From: CAYVHU01 sp964451415
GTDB taxonomy: Bacteria; Pseudomonadota; Alphaproteobacteria; Rhodospirillales; Magnetovibrionaceae
Assembly: GCA_964451415.1 (NCBI GenBank)
Contig: CAYVHU010000005.1
Span: forward strand, 62,001 to 126,000
Reading direction: 5' to 3'
Length of the DNA stretch: 64,000 bases
Numbering within the stretch: the stretch's first letter is position 1; every line of letters begins with the position of its first letter. The position numbers and the translations under genes are program-made. The notes under the pieces are model-generated. The model worked only from the letters and a program-made list of their open reading frames with translations. It was not told the origin of the DNA and made no database searches. Below, in pieces: positions 43,046-52,056 of the stretch.

Positions 43046-43774
43046 ATGAAAAACAGGACCAAGACCAACGTCGCCGTTCCTTCCGATACGCGAGTCTACG
43101 CTATCGGCGATATTCATGGTCGTCGTGATCTTTTGGACAAGCTGCTGACGCGCATCAAGCGTGATGCGCAAAGTGCGCCTAAACGCCGGGTTTTGATTTT
43201 ATTGGGCGATTATGTGGATCGTGGGCCCGACAGCGCAGGGGTTCTTGAACGTGTGGCGGCGTTGTGCGACGGCAAGGTCCTGAACGGGTTCAAGACCGTT
43301 ACGTTGAAAGGCAATCATGAAGATATGATGCTGCGCTTTCTCGATGGCCGGGATAAAAACAGGCAATGGTTGGAAAATGGTGGGGCGCAGACCGTAGAAA
43401 GTTATGGTCTCAATGTGAAAGCATCGAATGGAAAATTGCGCCATGCTTTGCTTGATACGTTGCCGAGATCGCATCGCCGCGTGCTTAAGGATTTAAAGCT
43501 TCGTCATGAAGAAGGGGGGTACGGTTTCGCCCATGCCGGCGTGCGTCCCGGCGTGACGTGGGAACGCCAGGCCCCTAGCGATCTGGTGTGGATTCGCCGA
43601 ACCTTTCTGGATTCGGATTACGATTTCGGCCGTGTCGTCGTACACGGCCATACCCCCACGACGGAACCGGTGGTAAAGAAGAATCGCATCGGTGTCGATA
43701 CCCGCGCTTGGGAATCCGGCACCTTGACCTGCCTGGTTCTGGAAAAAAGTTCACACCGTTTTCTAACAACCTGA
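43046..43774 (+). CDS. Calcineurin-like serine/threonine metallophosphatase
   Basis: This 242-aa protein has the PPP-family metal motifs GDIHGRRDLL (about residues 21-30), GDYVDRGPDS (about 54-63), GNHEDM (about 90-95), the later His in FAHAGVRPG and VVHGHTPT. It resembles the short bacterial PrpA/ApaH-like phosphatases that act on phosphoproteins or nucleotides; the substrate is not known. It begins a plus-strand run with UDP-glucuronate decarboxylase (14 bp downstream) and hldE. No strong ribosome-binding site is visible before its ATG. Confidence 0.9.
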   Translation: MKNRTKTNVAVPSDTRVYAIGDIHGRRDLLDKLLTRIKRDAQSAPKRRVLILLGDYVDRGPDSAGVLERVAALCDGKVLNGFKTVTLKGNHEDMMLRFLDGRDKNRQWLENGGAQTVESYGLNVKASNGKLRHALLDTLPRSHRRVLKDLKLRHEEGGYGFAHAGVRPGVTWERQAPSDLVWIRRTFLDSDYDFGRVVVHGHTPTTEPVVKKNRIGVDTRAWESGTLTCLVLEKSSHRFLTT

Positions 43775-43788
43775 ATCGGGAGCCGAAG

Positions 43789-44742
43789 ATGGGCATGTTT
43801 GAACGCAAACGCATTTTGGTTACCGGCGGCGCCGGATTTTTGGGTTCGCACTTGTGCGAGCGCCTTCTTGCGCGTGGTCACGATGTCATTTGCGTGGACA
43901 ATTTCTTTACCGGTTCAAAGGACAATATCCTCCATCTGATCAAAGATCCGCGTTTTGAGATGATGCGGCACGATGTAACCTTTCCTCTCTATGTGGAGGT
44001 CGATGAGATTTACAATCTCGCCTGCCCGGCATCGCCTATCCATTACCAGTACGACCCGGTGCAAACCACCAAAACGGCGGTGCATGGGGCGATCAATTTG
44101 CTGGGTCTGGCCAAGCGGGTGAAGGCGCGCATTTTCCAGGCCTCGACATCCGAAGTTTATGGCGATCCGGACATCCATCCCCAGGTCGAGGGCTACCACG
44201 GTAACGTCAATCCCATCGGACCGCGGGCGTGTTATGACGAGGGCAAACGATGCGCCGAAACTTTATTCTTCGATTACCACCGTCAGTATGGTCTTGAAAT
44301 TCGCGTGGCGCGTATTTTCAATACCTATGGCCCGCGCATGCACCCGAACGACGGTCGTGTGGTGTCGAACTTTATCATGCAGGCGTTGCGCGGCGCGCCC
44401 ATCACCATTTATGGCGATGGTGCGCAGACACGTTCGTTTTGCTATGTAGACGATCTCATTGACGCGTTTATCGCGTTCATGAATACCGATGACGTCACCG
44501 GGCCGATGAACTTGGGCAATCCCGGAGAATTCACCATCAGGCAATTGGCCGAGCAGGTTATTGTGCTGAGTGGTTCGAAATCAAAACTGGTCTTTAAGGA
44601 TTTACCCACCGATGATCCGTTGCAACGCTGCCCCGATATTTCCTTGGCCAGGGGCGTCCTGGATTGGGAACCGCGGGTTAAGCTTGAAGACGGGCTGAGA
44701 AAAACCATCACACACTTTAGGACTCTTTTGGCTCAAAACTGA
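43789..44742 (+). CDS. UDP-glucuronate decarboxylase (UDP-xylose synthase), SDR family
   Basis: This 317-aa extended short-chain dehydrogenase has the NAD motif TGGAGFLGSHLCERLL (about residues 12-27) and the catalytic Ser/Tyr/Lys set (STSEVYGDP and ACYDEGKRCAE, about 120-155). The typical UXS stretches are CPASPIHYQYDPVQTTKT and RIFNTYGPRMHPNDGRVV. The enzyme makes UDP-xylose (or the 4-keto intermediate) from UDP-glucuronate for surface polysaccharides. The ATG at 43789 with GGGAGCC upstream starts right at the Rossmann fold; the longer upstream reading overlaps the phosphatase gene and is not credible. Confidence 0.94.
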   Translation: MGMFERKRILVTGGAGFLGSHLCERLLARGHDVICVDNFFTGSKDNILHLIKDPRFEMMRHDVTFPLYVEVDEIYNLACPASPIHYQYDPVQTTKTAVHGAINLLGLAKRVKARIFQASTSEVYGDPDIHPQVEGYHGNVNPIGPRACYDEGKRCAETLFFDYHRQYGLEIRVARIFNTYGPRMHPNDGRVVSNFIMQALRGAPITIYGDGAQTRSFCYVDDLIDAFIAFMNTDDVTGPMNLGNPGEFTIRQLAEQVIVLSGSKSKLVFKDLPTDDPLQRCPDISLARGVLDWEPRVKLEDGLRKTITHFRTLLAQN

Positions 44743-44788
44743 AGAGCGCACGATGGGAAGATTCAAGCGCATGAGGATGTGAACGTTT

Positions 44789-46282
44789 ATGAGCGCCCCT
44801 TCAATTCTGACAGAACTGATCGAACGTCTATCCACGGCGCGTGTGCTTATGGTGGGCGATGTTATGTTGGACCGTTATGTCAGTGGTGAGGTCGAACGAA
44901 TTTCACCGGAAGCGCCGATTCCGGTCCTACGTGTCGCGCGTGAAACCGCCATGTTGGGCGGTGCGGGAAATGTCGCGGCCAATGTCGCGGCATTGGGTGG
45001 TGTGGGGGCCTTTGTGGCGCTTCTTGGCGATGACGACGCGGGCGCGGAAATCCGGCATTTGGTGAAGCTTCTTGTGGGAATTGAGCCTTTCTTCAGTGTT
45101 GATGCGGGACGGCGGACCACCTTGAAGACTCGATTTGTCGGTGGAAACCAGCAATTGGTGCGTGCCGATGTGGAAACGTTGGAACCGATCGATGGCGAAA
45201 TATTGGATGCCCTGTGCACCCACGTGCGCAGTGCCGTTCGGGACCAAGGCGCGGTCATTCTTTCCGATTACGGCAAGGGCGTTTTGCATACGAAGCTTCT
45301 GCGCGTCATTATCGAAGAAGCGCAGGCAAATGCGGTGCCTGTCGTTATCGACCCCAAGGGTCGCGAATATGCGCGCTACAAAGGGGCCGATCTGATCACC
45401 CCCAACAAGCGGGAATTGGCGGACGCCACGGGGATGCCCGTGGACAGCGATGCGGACGTCATTGCCGCGTGTGAACACCTTATAGCAAGTTGCGAACTGC
45501 GTGGTGTGCTGGCGACGCGCAGTGCGCAGGGCATGACCTTGGTGCGCGCGGGCCATGAGCCGGTGCATTTCAAAACCCAGGCACGTGAAGTCTATGATGT
45601 TTCCGGTGCCGGTGACACCGTGGCGGCGACGTTGGCGCTGGCGCTGGCGGCGGGGGCGGATGCGAAGGACGCGGCGCGGCTTGCCAACATTGCTGCCGGT
45701 GTTGTGGTGGGCAAAAGCGGCACGGCCACTGTTTCGGCGCACGAATTATCACAAACACTGCACCACATGGACCTGGACCGGGCGGAAGCCAAGAGCGCCG
45801 GTCTCGATCAGGCCGTCGTTCGCGTGAGGTCCTGGCGGAAGCGGGGCCTGAAGGTGGGCTTTACGAACGGTTGCTTTGATTTATTGCACCCTGGACACAT
45901 TGCGTTGCTGGAACAGGCACGGCAATCCTGCGATCGCCTGGTGGTGGGGTTGAATTCCGACGCTTCGATCAAGCGTTTGAAAGGCGAGGCGCGTCCGGTG
46001 CAAGGAGAAGCCGCGCGCGCAGCCGTTCTGGGGGCGCTCAGCGCCGTTGATCTGGTGGTTTTGTTTTCCGAGGACACACCGCTTTGCCTGATTGAGGCTC
46101 TGCAACCGGACGTTTTGGTCAAGGGGGCGGACTACAGCGTGGAAACCGTGGTCGGGGCGGATATGGTTCAGGCCTACGGCGGTGTTGTGCTGTTGGCAGA
46201 ACTGATTCCCGGCCATTCCACCACCGAGACCATCAGGCGTTTGGCCGACAACGGCGCTATCAAGGACCGAAAAGTGACTTGA
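44789..46282 (+). CDS. hldE: Bifunctional heptose 7-phosphate kinase/heptose 1-phosphate adenylyltransferase
   Basis: HldE (RfaE) makes ADP-heptose for the LPS inner core. The 497-aa fusion has an N-terminal ribokinase-type domain (GAGNVAANVAALGG near residue 53 and DVSGAGDTVAATLALAL near 270) and a C-terminal nucleotidyltransferase domain with FTNGCFDLLHPGHIALL (about 356-372, HxGH) and NSDASIKRLKGEARPV. GAGGA lies upstream of the ATG. It follows the UXS gene by 46 bp and overlaps the convergent penicillin-binding protein gene by 23 bp. Confidence 0.97.
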   Translation: MSAPSILTELIERLSTARVLMVGDVMLDRYVSGEVERISPEAPIPVLRVARETAMLGGAGNVAANVAALGGVGAFVALLGDDDAGAEIRHLVKLLVGIEPFFSVDAGRRTTLKTRFVGGNQQLVRADVETLEPIDGEILDALCTHVRSAVRDQGAVILSDYGKGVLHTKLLRVIIEEAQANAVPVVIDPKGREYARYKGADLITPNKRELADATGMPVDSDADVIAACEHLIASCELRGVLATRSAQGMTLVRAGHEPVHFKTQAREVYDVSGAGDTVAATLALALAAGADAKDAARLANIAAGVVVGKSGTATVSAHELSQTLHHMDLDRAEAKSAGLDQAVVRVRSWRKRGLKVGFTNGCFDLLHPGHIALLEQARQSCDRLVVGLNSDASIKRLKGEARPVQGEAARAAVLGALSAVDLVVLFSEDTPLCLIEALQPDVLVKGADYSVETVVGADMVQAYGGVVLLAELIPGHSTTETIRRLADNGAIKDRKVT

Positions 46283-48215
46283 AGACGCCCTTGAAAAAAG
46301 TCCCGACGGAAGCGTGTGGGGGGGCGGGCTCGATCTGATCGAGGGGCAAATTTTCATCCGCCAGCGCGCGGACCGGCGTATTGGCCAGTGCCCGCAACAT
46401 GAAATCCTTCCACAAGCGTGCGGGAAAGCTGCCGCCCGTTACACCCTTCATAGGCTTGCCGTCGTCGTTGCCCATCCATACGCCGGTAATCAGGCTTGGC
46501 GTATAGCCGACGAACCAAGCGTCACGATATCCTTGCGAGGTTCCTGTTTTTCCGGCCGCCGGCCGCCCCAGACGCGCCGCTTTGCCGGTGCCGTGATCGT
46601 CCGATATAACTTTGGAAAGCATGCGGTTCATAGCCCCGGCATAGCCTGCCGGAATGACCCGTCCCGGTCCTCCGCCATGGCGCACATAAAGCGGGCGTCC
46701 TTGGGAATCGCGGATTTCAGAGATGCCATACGGCCATACGCCGATGCCGCCGGTGGCGAACGTTGCGTAGGCTGCCGTCAGTTCCAGAACGCTGACATCG
46801 CTCACCCCCAGCGCCAACGCCGGTCCGTCGCTCAAAGGTCCGCTCAGACCCAGACGCCGCGCCATGGCTTGCACGTTTTTTCGCCCGGCTTTTTCCGAGA
46901 CCTTGACCGCGACGGTATTGATGGAACGCATCAAGGCTTCGCTCACGCTCACGGAACCGAGGTAGTCCAGTTTCTTGAAATTGCGCGGCGACCAGCCGTC
47001 GATGGTGAGGGGTGCGTCGATGAGGCGCGAATCGGGCCTAAGCCCCGCCTCGAACCCGGCGAGATAAACGATCGGCTTGAAGGCGGAGCCTGGCTGTCGT
47101 CGGGCCTGAACGGCGCGGTTGAACGGGCTGGCGCGCCAGTTTTTCCCCCCGATCATGGCCCGCACCGCTCCGTTCGGGGAAAGCGCGACCAACGCCACTT
47201 CGCCAACCTTGCGTCTGGCGGCGGGACCGTTCTTTTTCATCATCAAGGCGACGGCTTTTTGTGCGGCCAGTTGTTTGTCTGGATCGAGGGTCACACTCAC
47301 GGTGATGTCGCGATCCAACGTTATATAGTCTTTGACCTGGCCCAGAATCCAATCGACAAAATAGTTTGCCATGGGTCCCGTTCCCTGCCTTCGCAGATGT
47401 GCCCGGGAACGGATTGCGGACAGCGTTTCGGCTTGCGTGCGCAACGCCGCCCGGCGTCCCGCTTGATCGAGGTAACCCGCCGCCACCATGTTTTCCAGGA
47501 CCAGCCTGGCGCGGCGTGCCGCACGCTTCGGGTTGGTGATCGGATTGTAGCGGTTGGGACCTTTGAGCATTCCGGCCAGCATGGCGGATTGATAGACGTT
47601 TAAGCGCTTCGCCGACACGGCGAAATAGTGCCGTGCGGCACCGTCCACCCCATAAACGCCCTGGCCGAAATAGGTCCGGTTTAAATAAATGGTCAGGATT
47701 TGGGCTTTGGTGAATTTGTTTTCCAGCCACAGCGCAAGAAGAACTTCCTGCGCCTTTCTTTTGAAGGCGCGTTTGGGCGTCAAAAACAGGTTTTTCGCCA
47801 CCTGTTGGGTAATTGTCGAGCCGCCCTGGACGATCGCACCCGCGCGGATGTTCGCCACCATGGCCCGTGCAATGCCGATCGGATCGATGCCGAAATGTTC
47901 GTAAAAGCGTCGGTCCTCGGTTGCGATAATGGCTTGCGGCAAGGCGGGTGGCAGGTCCTTAAGATACACCGTGTCGCCGTACCGATCGCCACGTCTTGCG
48001 ATTTCGCGCCCGCTTTGGGTGACGATGCGGATGGTCGGCTTACGCGTTGCGGCGATAGCCTTGTCTACATTCGGCAGGTCCCACGTGAGATAGGCCAAGC
48101 CGGCGCCGCCGATGATCACGCCCCACACGCCGAGTACGATGCTCCCATAAACCATGCGTTTCCAGCGAGACCGCGAAGGGGGCGCGCCGGACGGGCGGGA
48201 GCGGGCTTTTTTCAT
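46260..48215 (-). CDS. Class A penicillin-binding protein (PBP1A-type, short form)
   Basis: This 651-aa bifunctional peptidoglycan synthase has a basic cytosolic start and a single membrane anchor (VYGSIVLGVWGVIIGGAGLAYL, about residues 22-43). The glycosyltransferase domain has EDRRFYEHFGID with the catalytic Glu, QGGSTITQQVAKN and RKAQEVLLALWLE. The transpeptidase domain has SxxK as PGSAFKP, SxN as SINTVA and KTGTSQGYRDAWF. It lacks the long insert of the roughly 800-aa MrcA form. Its ATG is 5 bp after the gyrB stop, so it is probably co-expressed with gyrB. The end overlaps hldE. Confidence 0.95.
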   Translation of the reverse strand: MKKARSRPSGAPPSRSRWKRMVYGSIVLGVWGVIIGGAGLAYLTWDLPNVDKAIAATRKPTIRIVTQSGREIARRGDRYGDTVYLKDLPPALPQAIIATEDRRFYEHFGIDPIGIARAMVANIRAGAIVQGGSTITQQVAKNLFLTPKRAFKRKAQEVLLALWLENKFTKAQILTIYLNRTYFGQGVYGVDGAARHYFAVSAKRLNVYQSAMLAGMLKGPNRYNPITNPKRAARRARLVLENMVAAGYLDQAGRRAALRTQAETLSAIRSRAHLRRQGTGPMANYFVDWILGQVKDYITLDRDITVSVTLDPDKQLAAQKAVALMMKKNGPAARRKVGEVALVALSPNGAVRAMIGGKNWRASPFNRAVQARRQPGSAFKPIVYLAGFEAGLRPDSRLIDAPLTIDGWSPRNFKKLDYLGSVSVSEALMRSINTVAVKVSEKAGRKNVQAMARRLGLSGPLSDGPALALGVSDVSVLELTAAYATFATGGIGVWPYGISEIRDSQGRPLYVRHGGGPGRVIPAGYAGAMNRMLSKVISDDHGTGKAARLGRPAAGKTGTSQGYRDAWFVGYTPSLITGVWMGNDDGKPMKGVTGGSFPARLWKDFMLRALANTPVRALADENLPLDQIEPAPPHASVGTFFKGVFKSLFGP

Positions 48216-48220
48216 GGAGC

Positions 48221-50689
48221 CTATACGTCCAGATTGGCGACCTTGAGCGCGTTCTCCTGGATGAAGTTGCGTCGCGGTTCAACGTTATCGCCCATCAGGG
48301 TGGAAAAAACCTCGCCGGCTTCTTCGCTGTGTTCGACCCTGACCTGGAGCAATATCCGCGCATTGGGATCCAAAGTGGTTTCCCACAACTGTTCGGGGTT
48401 CATTTCGCCCAATCCTTTGTAGCGCTGGACGCCCAGTCCCTTACGTCCCAATTCGGTGATGCGGTCGATCATATCGACCGGCCCGGTGATGGGATACGTT
48501 TTGTCCTTGGCGCTTAAGGTGCCATGGCGCTCGTAGGTTTGTTGTAGGTGGCCGGCCATCTGGTCCAGACGCAACGCCTCGGCGCTGCGGATCAGGGCTG
48601 AATTGATGACGTGAGTTTCCGTCACGCCGCGCAGCGTGCGCGTTAGGACCAGGGCACCGTCATCGGACGGCGCACCGCTCCAGCCGCGTTCCAGCGGGTC
48701 TTCCATGGCGTCCATGCGCTTGGCGAGATAGCCGCAAATTTCACGCGCATGTTCCGGGTCGTTCAGGGCGTCGGGGTTCAGCGCGCCCAAAATAGCCGCC
48801 TGTCCGACCATTTTGAGAGGCACATGCTTGGCGATATCGTTCAACAGGCTCCGCGCAATGCGGGCCTGCTCCACCAGAGCGCGAAGGTCCTGGCCGCTCA
48901 CCTGGGTTCCGTCGAAGCCGGTGAACACCGCGCCTTCGTTCACCGCGGTGTTGAACAGATAGTCTTCCAACGCCCGGTCATCCTTGAGATAGACTTCGGA
49001 ATGGCCGCGTTTGGCGCGATACAGCGGTGGCTGGGCGATATAAAGATAGCCGTTTTCGATCAGGGCCGGCATTTGGCGATAGAAAAAAGTCAGCAACAGC
49101 GTGCGGATGTGGCTGCCGTCCACGTCGGCGTCGGTCATGATGATAATCTTGTGATAGCGGCATTTTTCGACGTTGAAATCCTCGCGTCCAATGCTCGTGC
49201 CGAGCGCGGCGATCAAGGTGCCGATTTCAGCCGAGGAGAGCATCTTGTCAAAACGCGCACGCTCCACATTCAGGATTTTGCCGCGCAACGGCAGGATCGC
49301 CTGATTGGAACGATCCCGGCCTTGTTTGGCCGATCCGCCTGCGGAATCGCCCTCGACCAGGAAGATTTCGGATTTGGCCGGATCGCGTTCCTGACAATCA
49401 GCCAGTTTTCCGGGTAGCGAAGTGATGTCCAAAGCCCCCTTGCGCCGCGTGAGTTCACGGGCTTTGCGGGCCGCCTCGCGTGCGGCCGCCGCTTCGATGA
49501 TTTTGCCGATAATCTGTTTGGCTTCCGCGGGGTGTTCCTCGAACCAGCGGCTCAAACCTTCGCCGAGGACGCTTTCCACCACCGGGCGCACTTCGCTGGA
49601 GACCAGCTTGTCCTTGGTTTGTGATGAAAATTTCGGATCCGGCGCCTTGACCGACAAGACGCAGCTCAGACCTTCGCGGGCGTCGTCGCCGGTGATGGCA
49701 ACCTTTTCTTTCTTTGCCATGCCGCTTTTTGTGAAATAGGCGTTGATGGTGCGCGTTAGCGCGCCGCGCAGGCCCGCCAGATGCGTGCCGCCGTCGCGCT
49801 GGGGGATGTTGTTGGTGAAGCACAGTGTCGATTCGTGATAGCTATCGTTCCACTGCATCGCCACTTCGACAACGATATCGTCCTTTTCACCACTGATGAA
49901 AAGAGTCTCATTGATCAAAGGCGTCTTGGCGCGATCAATATATCTGACGAACTCGACCAGGCCGCCTTCGTAGTGCATGTTAACGCTTTTTTCTTCCACA
50001 TGGCGGGCGTCGGTCAATGTCAACTCCACGCCGGAATTGAGAAACGCCAGTTCACGTAAACGATGTTCCAAGGTGGGAAAATCGAATTCGGTCATGGTGA
50101 ACGTTTCCGTAGAAGGATGGAATCTTACTTGCGTGCCGGTGAAGGGTGTGCCGTCTTCTTTCAGGGGGGCCACGCCGGTCTCCTCCAGGTGCTGGACCGT
50201 GTCCCCATTTTCAAAGCGGCAGATGTACGCCTTGCCGTTGCGATGGATGGTGAGTTCCAGCCAGTCGGACAGCGCGTTTACAACCGAGACGCCCACCCCA
50301 TGCAGACCGCCCGAGACCTTGTAGGAGTTCTGGTCGAATTTTCCACCCGCGTGCAATTGCGTCATGATGACCTCCGCCGCCGAGACGCCTTCTTCGGCGT
50401 GGACGCCCACGGGAATGCCGCGTCCGTTGTCGGTCACGGTGACCGAACCATCGGCATTGAGGGTTGCGGTCACGGTGTCGCAATATCCGCCCAGAGCTTC
50501 ATCAATGGCGTTGTCGACCACCTCATAGACCATATGATGCAGGCCCGAGCCGTCGTCGGTGTCGCCAATGTACATGCCCGGACGTTTGCGCACGGCTTCC
50601 AGTCCTCTTAAGACCTTGATGGACTCCGCATCGTATTCGGCTGCGGCGCCGTCTTGTTGCGGGCTCTGATTCTTGTTTTGATCACTCAT
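48221..50689 (-). CDS. gyrB: DNA gyrase subunit B
   Basis: GyrB is the ATPase subunit that drives negative supercoiling. The 822-aa protein has the GHKL ATP site (VVDNAIDEALGGY about residues 57-69, DNGRGIPVG, GGLHGVGVSVVNALS), the transducer domain, and the TOPRIM motifs EGDSAGGSAKQGRDR (about 445-459) and MTDADVDGSHIRTLLL (about 514-529). The C-terminal GyrA-contact region has QRYKGLGEMNPEQLWETT. Length is normal. It follows recF in the standard dnaA-dnaN-recF-gyrB order. Confidence 0.98.
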   Translation of the reverse strand: MSDQNKNQSPQQDGAAAEYDAESIKVLRGLEAVRKRPGMYIGDTDDGSGLHHMVYEVVDNAIDEALGGYCDTVTATLNADGSVTVTDNGRGIPVGVHAEEGVSAAEVIMTQLHAGGKFDQNSYKVSGGLHGVGVSVVNALSDWLELTIHRNGKAYICRFENGDTVQHLEETGVAPLKEDGTPFTGTQVRFHPSTETFTMTEFDFPTLEHRLRELAFLNSGVELTLTDARHVEEKSVNMHYEGGLVEFVRYIDRAKTPLINETLFISGEKDDIVVEVAMQWNDSYHESTLCFTNNIPQRDGGTHLAGLRGALTRTINAYFTKSGMAKKEKVAITGDDAREGLSCVLSVKAPDPKFSSQTKDKLVSSEVRPVVESVLGEGLSRWFEEHPAEAKQIIGKIIEAAAAREAARKARELTRRKGALDITSLPGKLADCQERDPAKSEIFLVEGDSAGGSAKQGRDRSNQAILPLRGKILNVERARFDKMLSSAEIGTLIAALGTSIGREDFNVEKCRYHKIIIMTDADVDGSHIRTLLLTFFYRQMPALIENGYLYIAQPPLYRAKRGHSEVYLKDDRALEDYLFNTAVNEGAVFTGFDGTQVSGQDLRALVEQARIARSLLNDIAKHVPLKMVGQAAILGALNPDALNDPEHAREICGYLAKRMDAMEDPLERGWSGAPSDDGALVLTRTLRGVTETHVINSALIRSAEALRLDQMAGHLQQTYERHGTLSAKDKTYPITGPVDMIDRITELGRKGLGVQRYKGLGEMNPEQLWETTLDPNARILLQVRVEHSEEAGEVFSTLMGDNVEPRRNFIQENALKVANLDV

Positions 50690-50734
50690 TGTCGTTACTC
50701 ACGGCCCGTGTGGGCATTGGGGTTTATTTCCATC

Positions 50735-51973
50735 TCAATCGGCGGCGACGATTTCACCCGCCGTCACTTCGAAAAAACGCGCGCGGCCTATCAGCGAGGC
50801 AAACAAAGCCGCATCCGTGCCGCTGAACCAGGCCTGACACCGCAGCGCCAGAACTTCGTCGAACAGGGCTTCGCGGTGGCGCGTATCCAGATGTGCGGCA
50901 ACTTCATCCAACAGCAACACCGGAACCCGGCCTTCATCTTGAACACTCAAACGTGCCGCCGCCAAAACCAGTCCCACCAGCAACATCTTCTGTTCCCCGG
51001 TGGAACACTGTCCGGCCACCATGGCCTTGGCCGCATGGGTGACCAGAAGATCGCTTTGATGGGGCAAACGGCCTTCGACGTTCGCGCCCGCGCCACCAAC
51101 CTGGGTATCGCGTTTTCTGGAAGTGCGTAACACCGCACGCAGGCGGTCTTCGACTTCCAGCGCCGGCGCGTCGCGCAGCCAGCGCTCCGCCAGACCGTCA
51201 AGGGCCAGGACCGCCGCCGGGAACGGGCCTTCGATGTTTTCGCACAACGCCGTCAGGCGGTCCACCACATCCAGGCGTGCCGCCGCCACGGCCACGCCGC
51301 GCGTGGCCATGGTATCTTCCAGCGCACTCAGCCAGGCGTCGTCCATTTTTCCTTCCGCCAGCAAACGCGAGCGTTCACGCAACGCATGTGTATAGGCGCT
51401 GCTGCGTCCGGCGTGGGCGGGATCGAAGCCGAACACCAGACGGTCCAGAAACCGACGACGTTCCTGAGTGCCATCAAGAAACAAACGATCCATTTGCGGT
51501 GTCAACCAATGTACGGCGAAATGTGTCGACAACGTTGTCAAAGCGCGCACCGGGCGTCCGTCCACGCGCGCCACGCGCTTGCCCGTCGTTGTGTCATCCA
51601 GCCCGGTTCCAACGGATACGGGCGTGGGTCCGCCGGCGATTTCTGCGGCCACCGCCCAAGGTGCCGGTGTCTCGGGACCGTTCGGCGCGCGGCGTGAAAC
51701 CTCACCCAGGCGCGCGCGGCGCAAACCGCCGCCCGGGATCAGGAAAGACAGGGCCTCCAACACATTCGTTTTGCCGGCTCCGTTGGCCCCGCTCAACACC
51801 ACCGGATGCGTGCCCGGTTCGATGCGCGCATGTGCATAATTGCGAAACTGCGTAAGCGTCACACGTGTGACGCTCAAACGTGTGACGTGCGCAGCGGCCG
51901 GCTCGATATTCGGCGCAACGATTTTTGTGTCGTTTGGCGCATTTACACCGACGGAGGCCAAGCTGTGTGTCAC
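50735..51973 (-). CDS. recF: DNA replication and repair protein RecF
   Basis: RecF loads RecA at gaps with RecO and RecR. The 412-aa ABC/SMC-like ATPase shows Walker A LSGANGAGKTNVLEAL (about residues 59-74), the signature STGEQKMLLVGLVLAAARL (about 325-343) and Walker B VPVLLLDEVAAHLD (about 353-366). The annotated GTG start at 51973 leaves about 32 extra residues before the usual beginning (LSVTRVTLTQFRNY), and no clear ribosome-binding site decides the start. A shorter protein is possible. It lies 83 bp after dnaN. Confidence 0.95.
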   Translation of the reverse strand: MTHSLASVGVNAPNDTKIVAPNIEPAAAHVTRLSVTRVTLTQFRNYAHARIEPGTHPVVLSGANGAGKTNVLEALSFLIPGGGLRRARLGEVSRRAPNGPETPAPWAVAAEIAGGPTPVSVGTGLDDTTTGKRVARVDGRPVRALTTLSTHFAVHWLTPQMDRLFLDGTQERRRFLDRLVFGFDPAHAGRSSAYTHALRERSRLLAEGKMDDAWLSALEDTMATRGVAVAAARLDVVDRLTALCENIEGPFPAAVLALDGLAERWLRDAPALEVEDRLRAVLRTSRKRDTQVGGAGANVEGRLPHQSDLLVTHAAKAMVAGQCSTGEQKMLLVGLVLAAARLSVQDEGRVPVLLLDEVAAHLDTRHREALFDEVLALRCQAWFSGTDAALFASLIGRARFFEVTAGEIVAAD

Positions 51974-52056
51974 GTCCGCTGTTCGATCCTATCCTTGTTG
52001 AAGGGGCTGTCCGCACGGCACCGCCTGCCACCCATGTGCCGTCACCAGTGCGTTTT

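Noticed and set aside
43588..43788. Long N-terminal extension of the UDP-glucuronate decarboxylase
   Set aside because: It lies inside the phosphatase gene in another frame and precedes a perfect family start with ribosome-binding site at 43789.
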